This document shows, one piece after another, positions 47,146 to 60,251 of a stretch of DNA of 64,000 nt. The translations under genes were made by a program, and so were the position numbers. The notes beneath the pieces are model-generated. The model made no database searches. It was given only the letters and a program-made list of their open reading frames with translations, and was not told where the DNA came from. This DNA comes from Colocasia esculenta (taxonomy: Eukaryota > Streptophyta > Magnoliopsida > Alismatales > Araceae), in the NCBI GenBank assembly GCA_014218235.1, contig CM024759.1:10308712-10372711 (forward strand). The letters run 5' to 3'. Within the stretch, counting starts at the first letter, position 1; each line of letters begins with the position of its first letter.

Positions 47146-49610
47146 TGTAACATCCCTTCCTTCTTTGGTCAGCCACCTTCTGCCGAGGGTAGCGACCTAT
47201 CAGGCCATTGTCTTCTGAGGGCGACGAGATGTCTGTCGCATTCCAATCTTGAACGTGATGGGCATGTCGTCACGTTCCCCTTCTGACTGCAGCATGCATT
47301 TTTGTCATCTTGTTGTCAAGACAGTTGGGACATGTGTTGAGGCGCTGTCAGAGGAAGGCGACATGTCAGGGATTGCATTCTTGGTGTCAGGCCTACGAGG
47401 GTGACATGTGGCGGGTCCGATGGTCAGGTCTGACCATGACTTTGAGGTCGTGACACAATGACCATCGCGTGAACGCGACCACCATGTTGTCGTGTTCTCA
47501 GGTCCGTGGCCTATATAGGCTGGGCTATCAGATCTCCTCCCTTCTCCTTTTTTTCTTCTTCCTCTCCTCTTCCCTTCCTCCCTTTTGTCTGAGACTAGCT
47601 GTGGGGTCTTCTTCTCTGACTTGGTGGAGATTGACGAGGGGTGGATCTTCCTCGCATGTAGGAGGCCGGACTTTGCTCATGGATGGTGTAAGCGTAGAGC
47701 TTAGAGCGAGGAGGTGTCCATACACACGAGAAGACTCCAACGGGTTGGCTCTTCTATTTGAGATAGGGACCCTCAACTTTCCCCCTAGTTCTAGCATGCT
47801 AGGGCCTCCATTCCCCTTCTCCAAGCCCTGTAGAATCCATGCTAGGTTGTGTATGCATGTCTGGGGCTCTGCTTGTTCTTGAATTGGGGGTGAGGGTTGA
47901 GTGGTATCATGTGTGGATGTGAGGTTTCATGAGTGTAGATCCCTCACATTGGCATGCAAGGGTGTGGATTGAGGGTGGTTTGTGTTCCTAGTGTTTTTGA
48001 TGGTTCTCCATGCTCCCCTCTCTCTGTGTACACCGGATTTGCCATTTAGGGGGGTTTTTGGAGGTCTGAGACTGGTACCCAGGCCTCTATCTATGGTCGC
48101 GACAAGGTTCTTGCCGCTACCCAGAATACGATGAGTCGTCCTGTCGCCTTCTGGTTTGGTAGCGATGCACACTTTGTCGTGTTCTGGTTGTGACAGAGTG
48201 GTCGTCGCCTTCTGACCTGGTTCTGCTGTAGGGTTGTGCGAGGTCTCGGGTGGGCACCCGGACTTCTGTCTATGGTCGTGACAAGATCCTTGTTGCGATC
48301 CGGATAGCGACACTTCCCCTATCACCTTCTGACCCAGGTCATGACCAGCTGGGTGTCGCATTCAGGTTGAGACAGCCCTTGCATCACCTCCTCTGAGAAA
48401 GTGATAGTGACCCTGTCGCCTTCTCAGCTAGAGAGTGACTGGAGACCTGTTCGGAGTTTTCTTCCGCTACGTCTCTGGTTTCTTGGCACTTATGTTGTTC
48501 CTAGCATGGTCCTACACTAGTGGTTCGCCCGGTGCTTGGCACTTGATGGCTTGTCCCTTTAGAGGTTGTTACCGTTACCTGGGACCCCCCATCCCCATGC
48601 ACCGGTTGAGGGAGTTCTCTTGGTGGCAAGAGTGCTCGAGTTACGAACTCTGGAGCTAAGGGGAAAACAGTGGGGACAGTAGCGTAGAGTTGTTTGCAGA
48701 GCTATCTTAGCTAAGTATGGTATGCCGAGGTGGTTTTGGGTGTTCTTCTAGCACAGATTAACTAGTTCTTCTCATTGCCTCACTCTACATGGTTCCAGTA
48801 CCATCTAGAGGGACCAGGCATGGGACCGTAGTCTGGCCAGACTATGATAGTTATGTGGTTACTTTTAGTTCTACGTTTCACTCCGACAGGAGGTGGTAGA
48901 CATGGACTGGTAGTCGAGGGTAAGGCGCACGGCGCTTCTGACTGGTTAACTAGTGGTAGTTGTTCTATTGGCTAGTGTCTTTGTCTAGACAGTTTCCTCT
49001 GTCTATGCTTACAGCCTTGGGGTTCGGCCCCGTGCCGTGTTTACACATGTTTTCGGTCCCACCGGATGCAGATCGATAGCCATGTAGTTTACTTTCTGCT
49101 TTTGCACTTGCTCTATTAGTAGAATAGATTATCTTATTTACATTCAGTTAAGACATATATCTATTCTACTTGTTAGAACCAGTGGGAGATTGGTAGTCCC
49201 TATTGGGCTTCTTCGTGAAGTTCATTCCCTCCTTTTCAGCTGAGGCTTCACAGCAGTACCTCCCACGGAAGACAGAGGAGATAGGCCATAGTAGACGACG
49301 TTTTCCTTGAGCAATGTTCCCCAGTACTTCTCAGTTCTTCACCCTCGGGGTATGCCCCTAAAGGATCTGTTATCTCCTTTTCTTTTAGCACTAGTACTTG
49401 TTACTTGGGATTGTATTAGATTTGTACTTGTGGTGGATGTCCTCTTTCACTTGTTAGTACATGTTAGTGCATGTTATTGTCATTTAATTCCATTACATAT
49501 CTTGTTAGGCTGGTCCATTAGCCCTTCCGGGTCTTCGGGCCTATAGGCGGCGGTGTCGGCGGTCGGATTCTCGGTGGGAGCCGGGGGGTCCGGGTGTTGG
49601 GGCCGTTACA
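47146..49610 (+). mobile_element. 5' LTR of a Ty3/gypsy element (2.46 kb)
   Basis: Starts TGTAACATCCC, ends GGCCGTTACA, and is followed at 49611 by GTGGTATCAAAGCAA, a one-mismatch tRNA-Met primer site, so this is a 5' LTR. CTATATAGG at 47511 is a likely TATA box. Several frames look open but are unlike known proteins. The LTR holds two dense clusters of GCGAC/GTCGC words (47160-47490 and 48090-48420). A diverged plus-strand relative lies at 61564-63555. It interrupts Tat-type sequence at 47145. Confidence 0.8.
47511..47519 (+). promoter_or_regulatory. TATA box in LTR
   Basis: CTATATAGG, 366 bp into the LTR, followed by a CT-rich stretch. A plausible polymerase II promoter for the retroelement. 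Confidence 0.5.
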
Positions 49611-50690
49611 GTGGTATCAAAGCAAGGAGTCTATCAAGACTTGTAATGGAACTAAATGACAACGCAAAGTTCCATAGGAAGTACAAGTGACATTGCTAGC
49701 CGCCGGGTTAAACCGCTAACTTGATTCATAGTTGTGCCACAGGACATGGCTCCACGTCGATGCAGGCAGGTCAGAGAGCTGATGGAGCATCAGGACGATG
49801 CACCGGATGGGTCAGTTGCAGCCGAGCACACACTGGAAAATGCTTAGCCTTAGAATGATGACCAGTAGAGTGTTCTGTTACTGCAAGGAGCATAGCAATA
49901 GCAGTGGTACCCACCTCCGCCTCCTCTAGAGGTGATGGAGTAGTGGTGGAGAGCTATGTTCCAGGCTCCTTGGAAGTATCAGCAGATACCAGTAGGAGGT
50001 CAATAGTTTGCAAAGATGGCAGTAGAGGAGCAACCACCAGTGACTCCGCAGGCAGCACCAGTACAGCCAGAGGTGCCACCAGTAGTTTGGCAGTAGACTC
50101 CAGTAGTGGCAGTAGCACCCAAGGACCGCACTACCCTTCTAGAGAGGTTTCTACATCTTTGGCCTCCGACCTTCTATGGTGACTACAATCTTGACAGGGC
50201 AGAGAGTTGGGTCCATGAGCTCGAGCATACCTTCGAGACCATGGACTGCGTAGAGCAGGATCATGTCCGACTTGCAGCCTATCAGCTAAAGGGGTCAGCC
50301 CATGAGTGGTGGAGGATAGTGAGGTAGACTTGTTTTCAGGGTAGGAGGCTTGACCAGATCACTTGGGAGTAGTTTTTGAAGGTCTTTCACGGCAAGTACT
50401 TCCCTGACTATGCTCGTTGGGAGAGGAGGGACCAGTTCCATGAGTTGACGCAGGGAGAGCAGACTGTGATGCAGTACCACTAGAGGTTTGTACAGCTTTT
50501 GCGACACGTCCTCACGTAGCTACTAGTGAGCAAGCTCACACCGAGCGGTTCATTAGCAGGTTACGATCCGGTTGAGGTGGGCCATGGTTGGCCACCTGTG
50601 TGAGACCTTGGCAGTAGCAATAGCCAGGGCTACCACCTTGGAGAGGGAGCCTTGTTTTCAGCCGAACAGGGAGGAGGATTGACGAGGTCT
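49611..50690 (+). pseudogene. Ty3/gypsy gag remnant
   Basis: After the primer site, an ATG at 49746 opens a frame that soon meets TAG stops. From 50106 the translation has the retrotransposon gag core: a FYGDYN...AESWVHELEHTFE block, VRLAAYQLKGSAHEWW (about 50260-50320), TWE*FLKVFHGKYFPDYAR, then a QFHELTQGEQTVMQYH block. Four in-frame TAG codons lie in 50320-50530, several where relatives have Gln. Homology ends near 50690, where an unrelated LTR begins. No protease or polymerase remains. Confidence 0.75.
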
Positions 50691-50708
50691 ACCCCGTACC
50701 AGCATCTA

Positions 50709-52220
50709 TAGACACCCAATTTTGGTCTATGAGTCGAACCACATTTCTTGTTCTCTTAGTGTGCCCCAAGTTGGTCATTCTCTTGAGCCCATTTGTTGGC
50801 CAATTCTTCAGCCCATTAAGTCCAATTCTTAGCTTACCGCGTCCAAATATCACTTCAGAGTCCTCATTCTATCAATTGTCTAGGGTTTCAACCATCAGTC
50901 CTTAATGTGACGGCCTTGGGCAATGTGTTCACATCAATTGGTGACCAGAAGAACCGATTGGCCTTAAGGCAACAGCCTTGGATGACGTGCTCATATCATG
51001 ACAGCTTATGGCAACGCGTTAATGGCAATCGATCATTGGCTACCGATTGCTGATTATGGTACCGATTGGTGACAACCTTGTCACGACGGGTCTTGGCATT
51101 GCGTTCATATCGATTGATCCCTACTGAATCAATTATTGTCCTCTTTTAATCAATTATTTAACATTGATGCAACCATCATGACCGCCGTGATACCCCATGC
51201 ATATCCATTCATGTGCTTCAGAGTCGTGAGCACCATGACCGTCGCGACAAGCCTTGTTGCATCCCTACGACCCATCGCGACAATGTTCTGCATGACTAGC
51301 TCCGCTACCACCTCTTTTCTATCTCTTTTGGGGTCTATCTTCATCTCCAACAGCCATGGAACGACCCCAGCCGCGGTTTGAGGTTCTATCTCACTCTAGA
51401 AACCTCCTAGACTCTTCCCATGCAGATTTACTTGGGCTTTTACCATTTTCATGGGCCATTATCACTTATGGACTGGATACTCTCTCTCCTCCCTATATAA
51501 GCAACCCATCCCCTTCTGGACGAGGAGAGGACCCATTTTTGCCACGAAGTGCTGCCAAATTCCCTCTAAAACCTTACCTTGGTTCGCAACCCTCCCATTT
51601 CCACCCATTTCCACTCATTCCCTCCACCAAGTCACACCATTTTCTTCCTCAACTGAAGCTTGGCGGCCAAGAGGTGCTCTCCCACGTTCATGAAGGTTTC
51701 TACACAACCCAAGGAGCTTCTTCTCAATCAGGGAATCACCCCTTTTGGGGCCCTTCTTCCTTCCTTCCCTCTCATTTTCCTTTCATGCATGTTGTTATTT
51801 TCTTTTAAATAGTTGCACATTTCTATTCCCACATTTTCCACAACCCTAGGGGTTTCCAAAACACCCCAGGTTTGTTCCCTCCATGCTTCCCCTTTTCCTT
51901 TTCACTTTGTATAGATGCTTCACTTAAAAGTTGTCTAATAAGGGTTTTCTCTCTTGTTTCTATGTTTTGATAGGTTTCTTAAGAAGAGCAGACGAGGAGC
52001 TCTCCTCCTCCAGCTGGCCGGAGGACGGGAAGGAGGTCCGACTACACTCTCGCATCCCTGTTGTGAAGGCGACGGCCTACCAGGTCATGACAGCATGCTT
52101 TTATCGCGATAGGATATCCGTTTGCGACATCAATAAGTAGCCTTCTCATCTTACTATTCCTAGTTTGTTAGCCTTTTGTTCTTGTTTACATCTTAGGGCA
52201 ACATGCTAGGTGGTGATCAC
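50709..52220 (+). mobile_element. Ogre/Tat-like LTR, plus orientation
   Basis: Begins TATAGACACCCAATTTTGG (compare TGTAGACACCCA at 58740 on the minus strand) and ends near GGTGGTGATCACAC. It is followed at 52285-52310 by ACACCTTTTGGCGATCACGGTGGGAC, which recurs on the minus strand at 57335-57297. Words such as GTCGCGACAAG and ACCGATTGG are frequent at 50900-51300. Frames at 51356-51808 are low-complexity. Confidence 0.6.
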
Positions 52221-52560
52221 ACTTTCTATCATCACATAATGATATCTTGTTGTGTGTTTTGAGGAACGTGTTTCCTTGTGATTACACCTTTTGGCGATCA
52301 CGGTGGGACCTCCACTGCCAAACCTCGTTTGCTTCTTGTCGTTTCCCTGCCATGTGTGTATGTTTGTTCGTTTGTTAGAATTCTGGAGAGTGATCTTGCA
52401 GTTGCTTGGATTAGATTCCAGGGTAGTGAGGACTGAGTGTGGGAGGCCAGGAGTGAAGATGTTGTGCGTAGCTACCAAGACTTGGGGAGACAGGTGAATT
52501 ATTGTGGGTGGGGATGGAGGAATGAAACTTGGGAGGATGGAGCACAAGAGTGATAGATGG
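52221..52560 (+). other. Leader of the plus-strand Ogre-like copy
   Basis: Contains the conserved GGCGATCACGGTGGGAC block (primer-site/leader region) and then joins the end of the opposite-facing element. The border is uncertain. Confidence 0.4.
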
Positions 52561-55500
52561 ATAGCCAGGCAAGTGCCCATCCATAGCTCGTCCACCGTCT
52601 TCTCTTCTTCATAAGGAATCTTCGGCTCTCCCACATCTGTGGCATCGCTCATCAACTGCCTCTTGGAAGTGATGGATGTGGGAGGCTCTAACAGTTTAGC
52701 TGAAGCTGGTGGCCGTGTTCTTTCTTCATCCCAGAGGTGACGGCGAAGGCTATAGTGATGCCCTCCATATCGAACCAGTGATACCATTCAGCCTCTGGGT
52801 CTCCTGTCTTCCTTCTTTTCCCTGGACGGAGTGTTTCTAGTGCGTTATATGTAAGAATGGGGGCCATGTGCCGAGAGAAATTCTTGCCACGTACATCATG
52901 TTGTGAAAGCTCTACCTCGACCACCACAGTGTTATATCCGGGTTGGGTTGGGCCTTTGATAAAATGACACCACAGAGTCCATGTGAGTGGTTGGTGATCG
53001 GCCTTAAGAGTGGATGAGCTGGACGACTATGGCTTGGACTTCTCCCTATAACCAAGTCTCCATCGGCCAACGGCTTTTCATCACAATGTCTTGGATAGGC
53101 TTGGTGATGCCTTGCAGCTCTACCCCTAGGCCGTTTTCTTCTTCATATCCTAGCTTCATCATGATCTGCCACTCTTTAGTGTCTAATGGCTCCTTCCTCT
53201 TGACAGGATTGACTTGTGCCGGGCTGACTTCTTGCTTGGAGTGGAATGAGTAGGCCCAAGGATAGTTAATGTCTAGCACAAGGACAACGGGCTTGTTGGC
53301 GGGTCATACAGCTGGAAGTAGGGTATCGTTGATGGCGTCGACTATGTGGTGGCTATGCTTTTGACTTTAATGACCCATCCTTGGAAAGGGAGCTTCAAGC
53401 ATTGATGTGCAGTGGATGGGACAACCCCCAGTGCTTCTAAGCATGGGCGTCCTAGGATAGCCGTGAACATGGGGTCGATATCAAGTACATAGAAATCGAC
53501 AATGATAGCTAGCGGCCCCAGCTCGGCTTGTACAATCACCATGCCATGGCAGGATCTTCTGGAATTGTCATATGCGGCTATGGTGATTGGTGTCGCTCTT
53601 AGCAATCCCTCTGACACATCACACACCCTTAGAGTGCTCAGTGGGCAGACATTGATAGATGCCCTAGTATCGATCAGTGCTGCCCCTACTGCTACATGGT
53701 TGATGACTAGGGTGACACAAAGTAGGAGCCTCCTAGCTTCTGGGAGTGCTAGCTCGTTTTCAGCAAATGTGATGGCTGGTCCACGGGTTACCATGGCTAA
53801 TGCACTCGGCAGTTTGTCGGCAACCATGTCCTCATTCACCACTACCCTTTGTAGGAAATTTTTCAAAGCTTCTAGGTGCTCTTTAGATTTCTTTATCAAT
53901 TCTAATATTGAAAGTTTGGTCGGCACATGATCCAAATATTTGAGGATGTCATAGTGTGTGTCGGGTAGCGGCTCAATCACCCTCTTCTTGCCCTTGTTGC
54001 TGAGGTTGTTGCTGATGTGGTTGTAGAACCTGTTGGGGATTGTTTTGGCTGGTGGAGGTAGTGGAGATGGGTGGATAGGGCTGACAGAATACTCGTCCGC
54101 TCCGCAGGGTAGTTGGTTGGGTGACAAGTTGTCTGGTGGAGGATAAAGTGGCGGCGGAAGGTTGATCCAACCCATCTGGTGGTAAGATGATGGGTGTGGT
54201 GGTGGTTATGATAGATGGTGGTGGCATGATGACAGGTGGAGCGAGTGGTGTTGTGGGTGGCAGAATGATGGAAGGTTTAGTGACTGGCATGGGTGCTGAA
54301 CTGATGGGCAATATGATTGGCCTAGGAAACTAAAGGAGGGATTAGTTGAGGGGCCATGGTGGCCGATTGTATTGTCTAAGGTTGTTGGGGATATTAGTGG
54401 TTAATGGCCATCATCTGCTGAACATCGGGTTCATCATCGTACATCCAGTTTGCTTGACGAGGGGGGCGGTGGACAATGGGGCTCACTTGGGCCAGTGGTT
54501 GTGGCGGATTGGGAGCTGGAGGGTAGTTTGGTAGTGGGTTGTGGACAATCCCTAGGTCCTGCAATGGCTGTTGTTGTTGTTGTTGTTGAGGGGGTGGCTG
54601 CTACTGCTGCCTTTGCTATTCTTGCTGCCTCTACCTTTCTTTTATATCTTCGATCACTCTTCGAAGAGTTGTCTAGTCTAATCTGTTCTGCTCATGGAAA
54701 TCATACACTAGATCTTTGAATGTGAAGCATTGTTCGATGGTATGCCCTGGCTGCCGGTGGAACATGCAATACCTTTACTGATCCACACTCGGGTTCAATG
54801 GCCTTTCCAGAGGGAGTTTAATGGCATCTATGGAGATCAAGGCCAAGAAGATATCTGAGAGTGTCTCAGGGAGTGGTAGATATTGTGTTCTCCTTGGACC
54901 TAGGGTACGCCTTTATTGGGAGCCATCGGGAGGCAGTACTTGGTGGTATTGGCATTGCTAGCCTTGTGGCGGGTTGGTGGGATTCTGACCCTGGGTAGTA
55001 TAGGATTGGCGATTGTTGTTCTGGCTGGCAGGGTTGAAGGCACTCACCTGCTCGTTGACTTGAACACCCTTAGAAACTGGCCCCTGAGGTTTTCTTTGGA
55101 AGTGGGAATTCTGGGGCTTGAACATGGAGTGTATGGGGGAGTCTTTGAGCTAGATTTGGATGAATTGAGATCGGCTGTAGAGCTGATGCATGGTGGTGAT
55201 ATCATTCATTGCTAATATGTTTTTGTAGGCAGGGGTTGCATTGGCAATGATGATTTTAACTTTTTATCCCTCCGAAAGGTACCCGGGGACTCGTATGGTC
55301 ATTTGTCTCCATCTATCGGCATAAGTAGCCAATTCTTCATCCGACATCATCCTTTCCACCATAAGATCTGTGAGAGAGTATTCTGGCTAGGCCCTGTCTT
55401 AGAACTATTCAAGGAACTTTCCTTTCACTGTGCGAAGTCTTCTGCATCCTTGGGTAGCAGTGAGTAGAACCAATCTAATGTTGGCCCATTCAATGACTGA

Positions 55501-56300
55501 CGAAACAAGTATGCCATTAAGCGACGGTCATGCTGGTAAGGTGCAGACTCATAATGAAGTCCTTGATGTGGATGTATGAGTTTCCAGTGCCATTGTACTT
55601 GCGAGACTTGGGAAGTTCAGATGGAGATGAGACCCACAAGCAATTGAAGTTGGGCATGTGTACATCACAGTGCTGCCTGGGGTCGACTTGCTTCCGCAGC
55701 TCTTGGAGTTCCTTCTTGATGGACGCCCACTCATACATCATGTCGGGAGTGGCGGAAGGCTGAGCATACAAGGAGGAGGCACGAGATGCCGGCTTGACAT
55801 GTGGCTCGAGCTGTTTTGATGGATAGCAAGGGAGATAGGGGGGAGACCGGGGCCTTGATTCACGTGGACGATAGTGCTCGGATTCAAAAGGAGTGAATTG
55901 AATGGCACGTGGCCAGATGAGAGTGTTGTCAGCTTGTCCCGTGATGATACGGGGGCCGGAAGTGGATGCCATGGGGTGAGAAGGGCTCGCTTTGAGAGAA
56001 GGCGAGGAGATGGTCTTTCCTTTGAGAGTCGTCATGAGATCTTGGATTTGTGATTAATCAAGCTGAGAAATTAAGAGCATGAGTTGAGCAGCTTGATCAT
56101 CCGCCTGAGGGGGACGAATAGATTGAGATGGGCCATCATCATTGGGATGGTGACTCTCGCTGGCATGGATAGTGGCGACCCAGGGCTGGGTCGACCCTCA
56201 AAAAGATCATGAGGAAGAGATTCCTCATAATGTTGGGAGGTATAAAAGGCAATATCTTCATTCTCATCACTATAGACTGGGTTCAAATAAGACTCCATAT
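52560..56300 (-). pseudogene. Ogre/Tat-like gypsy gag-protease-G-patch remnant
   Basis: Minus strand, right to left: gag start around 56298, a KYNGTGNSYIHIKDFI stretch near 55580, a Cys-His block CMFHRQPGHTIEQCFTFKD near 54740, then a 278-codon open frame (54175-53342) with the protease region. There VGAALIDTRASINVCPLSTL stands where an active-site D-S/T/N-G motif is expected, so the catalytic Gly is lost, followed by ILGRPCLEALGVVPSTAHQC as in Tat proteases. Near 53150 is KLGYEEENGLGVELQGI, a G-patch-like motif known downstream of protease in some plant gypsy elements. Stops and frameshifts abound outside the protease frame. Confidence 0.7.
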
Positions 56301-57379
56301 TTGGAAAGTGAGAGCTTTGGATACACCAAAATAAGGGATGTCTGTCCAGACTTAAAAGGCAGCCATTCCTAAACAGACACCTAGTTTCCTAAACAAGCAA
56401 TCCTATGCAAACAAAAGAAAGTGAAAATGTCTCACCCAAAGCAAGCAATTGACAAATGATGATGGCTTCTTTTATTTGGTTCAAATTTGCCTTTTAATAG
56501 ATTGATTGTTTTAGCAAGTTCCCTCAAGGATGGGTTTCCTAAAGGGAGAAGTATTCCAACTTCAGGTTTGACTAGGATTTTCACAGACTCACGAATGCAT
56601 GAACCCTAACTCTAAGGTGACAGCAGATACAACCAGCCCAGTGTCCGTGTGAGAATCCACGGTTAGCGGGGACTTACGGAGGCCCTCAAGCAAGTGCTCT
56701 AGTCGAACACAAGGAATATGTGGCCAAGAGAGCTAGTGTCTCCAAGGAGAACAACCTAAACTACAGTATGAAGATATGTATGCCCCTATGCGCACCGGAG
56801 TGCATGCAAGAATCTAACCTGAAGCTAACAATTAGAAACTAGGCTGACCTGCTATCAGAAGCAAAAGGTGACGATCAACTTGTCGCCACCTAAATCGCGA
56901 TAGGGAGAGCGTCGCGTTCCTCTTCGCAGTGGATAGAGGTCAAGTGAGACCTGGTTATGCACGGAGAATTAAACAACCTTATAGCAAAGATGACTGAGAG
57001 ACTCTTAGAAGCATGGATCAGGCACAAAATAACTCAAAATATGTATGGAGTGCTTAAAAGAAACCTAGAAAATTCAGAATAGATGGAATCAGTAGAACTC
57101 ACCATATTGCGACGACTTCCCTGTCACCTTCCTTATCGCAACAACTTTCACATCGCGTTCTTATCCAGTGAAGCAAAACTCAAAACAATAGTGAATAAAA
57201 CGAAAAAAAAAAAAGTGGAATCTAAAGGAAAACTACACACATGAAGGACTGAACAAGGGAGGAGAGGACAGAGACAAGCATAATAGGCACTAGAAGTCCC
57301 ACCGTGATTGCCAAAAGGTATAATCACGGGAATTGATCCCCAAATAAAGATGATTAAAATTAAGAAAAGGATCGTGATC
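56301..57379 (-). other. Leader of the minus-strand Ogre-like element
   Basis: Between the gag remnant and the LTR. Contains, on the minus strand, ACCTTTTGGCAATCACGGTGGGAC, as in 52287-52310. The rest has no gene. GCGAC/GTCGC words lie at 56877-56935 and 57110-57165. Confidence 0.45.
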
Positions 57380-58740
57380 ACCACCAATGTATTTGCAGCA
57401 GATGATTATTGTGAAGAACAGATGCTAACTACCTTGGAAATAGAGAAAAAGTGCAGAAGGAACTTGGTTCAATGATCGCGACAAGAAGCTTGTCGCCTTC
57501 TGAAGAACACGACCAGATGCTTATTGCCTTCTGCAATAGAAGAGGGAGACTGTTGTTGTTCTTCTTCCTGCTCCTCAGTTGGCCAAGGAACAAGAGCCTC
57601 ATGCTTGTGCTGTCTTCTTTAACCTGCCAAGAACAACAGAAGAGAAGAAAACCCATTAGAAATTCGTTTTGTGGAGTATCAATCCCAAAATAAGTGAAAA
57701 ACATGACAATATGGAGGGAACTCACGTGGGGGTGGTGTTTTAACCCCTCTAGGTGTTTAAAACAGGTGTGTGGGACGTGATCTAATGAAAAACTATGAAA
57801 AGGAAGAAATCTAAACGTGCATGCATGAAGAAATTTGAGAGAATAAAATGAAGAACATGAGAGAGAAAGTATAGAGGGGAAGAAAACACCCTGGTGGGCA
57901 CTTCCTGGTCATCTGGAGGCTGAGAGGTCTTCTGGAAGTTCGTAGCTCTCTGGGAGAGGAAGCAGCAGATGCCAAGAGTCCTTAAAACCATGCCCTATAG
58001 ACACTTTTATAGGCCATTATTCCTGATTCGGATGGGAAGGTAATAATGAGCTGGAATTCGAGTTTAGATTATTGTGCTAGTGCAAGGAGAGTTAGAACGT
58101 GGCAAGGAAGTTCTGAGGAAGGTTTCCTCCAAGTTTGGCAAGATTTGAAGACCTTTAGACCCACCAAAAGACAGATTATTCATGAATAGCAAGGGTCAGA
58201 GTGGAAATAGGAAAGCCACGTTGCATGGGCATGTGAAGGAAACCAGAATGTGATGTCCTGTCTATCGCCACCAGATCGCGATGCCTCAATGCATCGCCTT
58301 CCTTAGAAGGAAGTCTTGAAGCATTTTCTGACAAATTTTCAGGGAATTAAAAGGCCAAATGAGAACGCGACGATTATTTTCTGGAGGCAATCAATGGAGG
58401 CATGAACGTGACAGGAAGGGCGTCGTCTTCTGACTATGAACGCGACAAGGGCATTGTCGCCTTAAGGATCTTTCAGCATATGAGTCATTCAAAGTGCCAT
58501 TATCCTTGCATGAGTATCGGATTGACACATGATTTGCGACGTTGGATTCCCAACTCAGAGAGCTACAAGATGATGATGAAGACTGAATGATTTGACCAGG
58601 AAGAGTTCACTAGAGTGATGAACTAATAGACAGATACCATGATCGGATAAAGCCAGCTTGGCGATGATGAGCCAATGTGGGGCATCAATGATGTGACAAG
58701 GAATTTGGCTCAGCTTATGGGTCAGGAATGGGTGTCTACA
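57380..58740 (-). mobile_element. LTR of the minus-strand Ogre-like element
   Basis: On the minus strand it starts TGTAGACACCCATTCCTGACC at 58740 and ends near ACATTGGTGGTGATCACG at about 57376. Similar termini are seen in the plus-strand copy at 50709-52220. GCGACAAG...GTCGCC word pairs occur at 57478-57505 and 58442-58462. Frames here are short. Confidence 0.6.
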
Positions 58741-58980
58741 TTCGCGACGCCCTACTTGGTCGCGACATGGTTGCACCCTCTGTAGGCGTCACGACAATAA
58801 GGCGATTGCTAGATCCATCGTGATAGTACTCAGATGCACAGAACAATGAACAAAATTCTATTTTATAAATTCAATGCTCCAAGTGCAATCTCCAATCATG
58901 TCTATGCTCAATCAAAGCACAAATAACAATCTTTTTCATATCCTACCTACCACCTATTACAATTCTGGTCACACTCAAGT
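58741..58980. other. Spacer between LTR and ORF region
   Basis: Contains GTCGCGACATGG and GGCGTCACGAC words (58759-58796). No gene. Confidence 0.35.
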
Positions 58981-60182
58981 CTATCCTCTAGCCTGTGCAG
59001 CCTTCGCCACGGTGCGATCCCCTCGTGGCCGGATCCTCCTCAGGTCCTGCAGGTACCCCTGGTACACATCGTCGTCTTCCGCCACCTCCGCCAAGATGAG
59101 GCCCGAAGCACACACCTCATAGTGTATAACGGTGCTCCTCACGTCTCGCTCATCCTGCGCATCGCCTATCTTCCTCTCTTGAATAGGTGCGTAATGTGAG
59201 AGAGCTGGAACAACCATGTGTGGCATGTCGATCTGAAGGTGTCATCAGTGTGGGTTGTAGAGGACCAGAGCTTCATCACCTATCAACCTTAAGTCTAGTC
59301 CGATTCGCTGAGGCAGCCTGATGATATTATCATGGAAGTAGGTAGGCCGCATGTTGAACTGCTCCACCTGCAGTGTGTTTAGATACAGTCTCCAATCCTT
59401 CAAGCCCTTCACCATTGCTATCTTGCACCAGGCCTGAGTAGTCATGTTCAATGGAGCCCCGATGAGAGAGAGAGGGTGATAGGTCATGCTCATGCACGTG
59501 ATGGAGGTGTCATTTGTTGCCTCAAAGCAAATCCGCATACCCATCCAGCACTCTAGGGCAATCACAGAGCCGTAGAAAGGTCCCCCAATAGCTGCAAAAG
59601 AGAGACCGACATACAGATACCGAAGGATAGCTTGACAAATAGGCATCTCCTCCCATACACATCCGATGGTACTCAAGTTTGTGACAGAGAGGAGATGATC
59701 TTGTGTCAGGAAAAGTATAACACTGCATATGCAGATGGCGGCAGCTTTGGCGATGGTGAGATATTTCCTACTCTTTTTCTTGCATTGAGAGATGATCCAC
59801 TAGGAGAGAGGGATCAAGTGGTGGTAGCCTGGGCTTGTCATGCACTGTAGATCCCATGTCTTGGTTGTGATCTCCCTAAGTATGGCCCAAGAATCGATAG
59901 GAGCAACAATGTGAGTGATAAGGTATTCCGGCCCCTTCTTATCCATGGGGAGGCCAAGCATAATCTCTAACTCTTCCAACAAGATGGTAGCTTCAAAGGT
60001 CGGGAAGTTGAAAGTATAAGTCTAAGGATGCCATAGGTCTGCCAATGATGTCAAGCTATCCTAGATGTGCGTGATCTTATGATAATTCTTGGCCAGCACT
60101 AGCAACGTGGTTAGTTTTCACTCAGGCAAGAGGTTGATGGATGCCACAGGGAGAGCTTTGATCATGGGCTCTAGCCAAGGGA
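58980..60182 (-). pseudogene. Unidentified minus-strand ORF region
   Basis: Three frames on the minus strand (59982-59800, 59676-59245 of 143 codons, 59226-58981) together look like one decayed protein of about 400 residues. Visible stretches include LEELEIMLGLPMDKKGPEYL near the start, FYGSVIALECWMGMRICFE and PLSLIGAPLNMTTQAWCKIA in the middle, and an acidic C-terminus. The LEELEIMLGLP segment recalls the N-terminal part of plant retroelement ORF1 or mobile-domain proteins, but I cannot confirm that. A TATA box lies about 390 bp upstream on the same strand. Probably transposon-derived. Confidence 0.45.
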
Positions 60183-60250
60183 TCTTAGAGTAATGACATG
60201 AGCTCGGAAGAATCTAGAAGGAGAAGAAGGAGGTTGGTACATGAAGAAGA

Positions 60251-60251
<1 letters not shown>

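Noticed and set aside
47469..47882. 137-codon frame as a gene
   Set aside because: It sits just upstream of and across the TATA and leader part of an LTR and has low-complexity composition.
51356..51808. 150-codon plus-strand frame
   Set aside because: Low-complexity Pro/Ser/Phe-rich reading in LTR DNA with no domain.
53502..53930. 142-codon plus-strand frame
   Set aside because: It is the antisense shadow of the protease frame on the minus strand, which carries the recognisable motifs.
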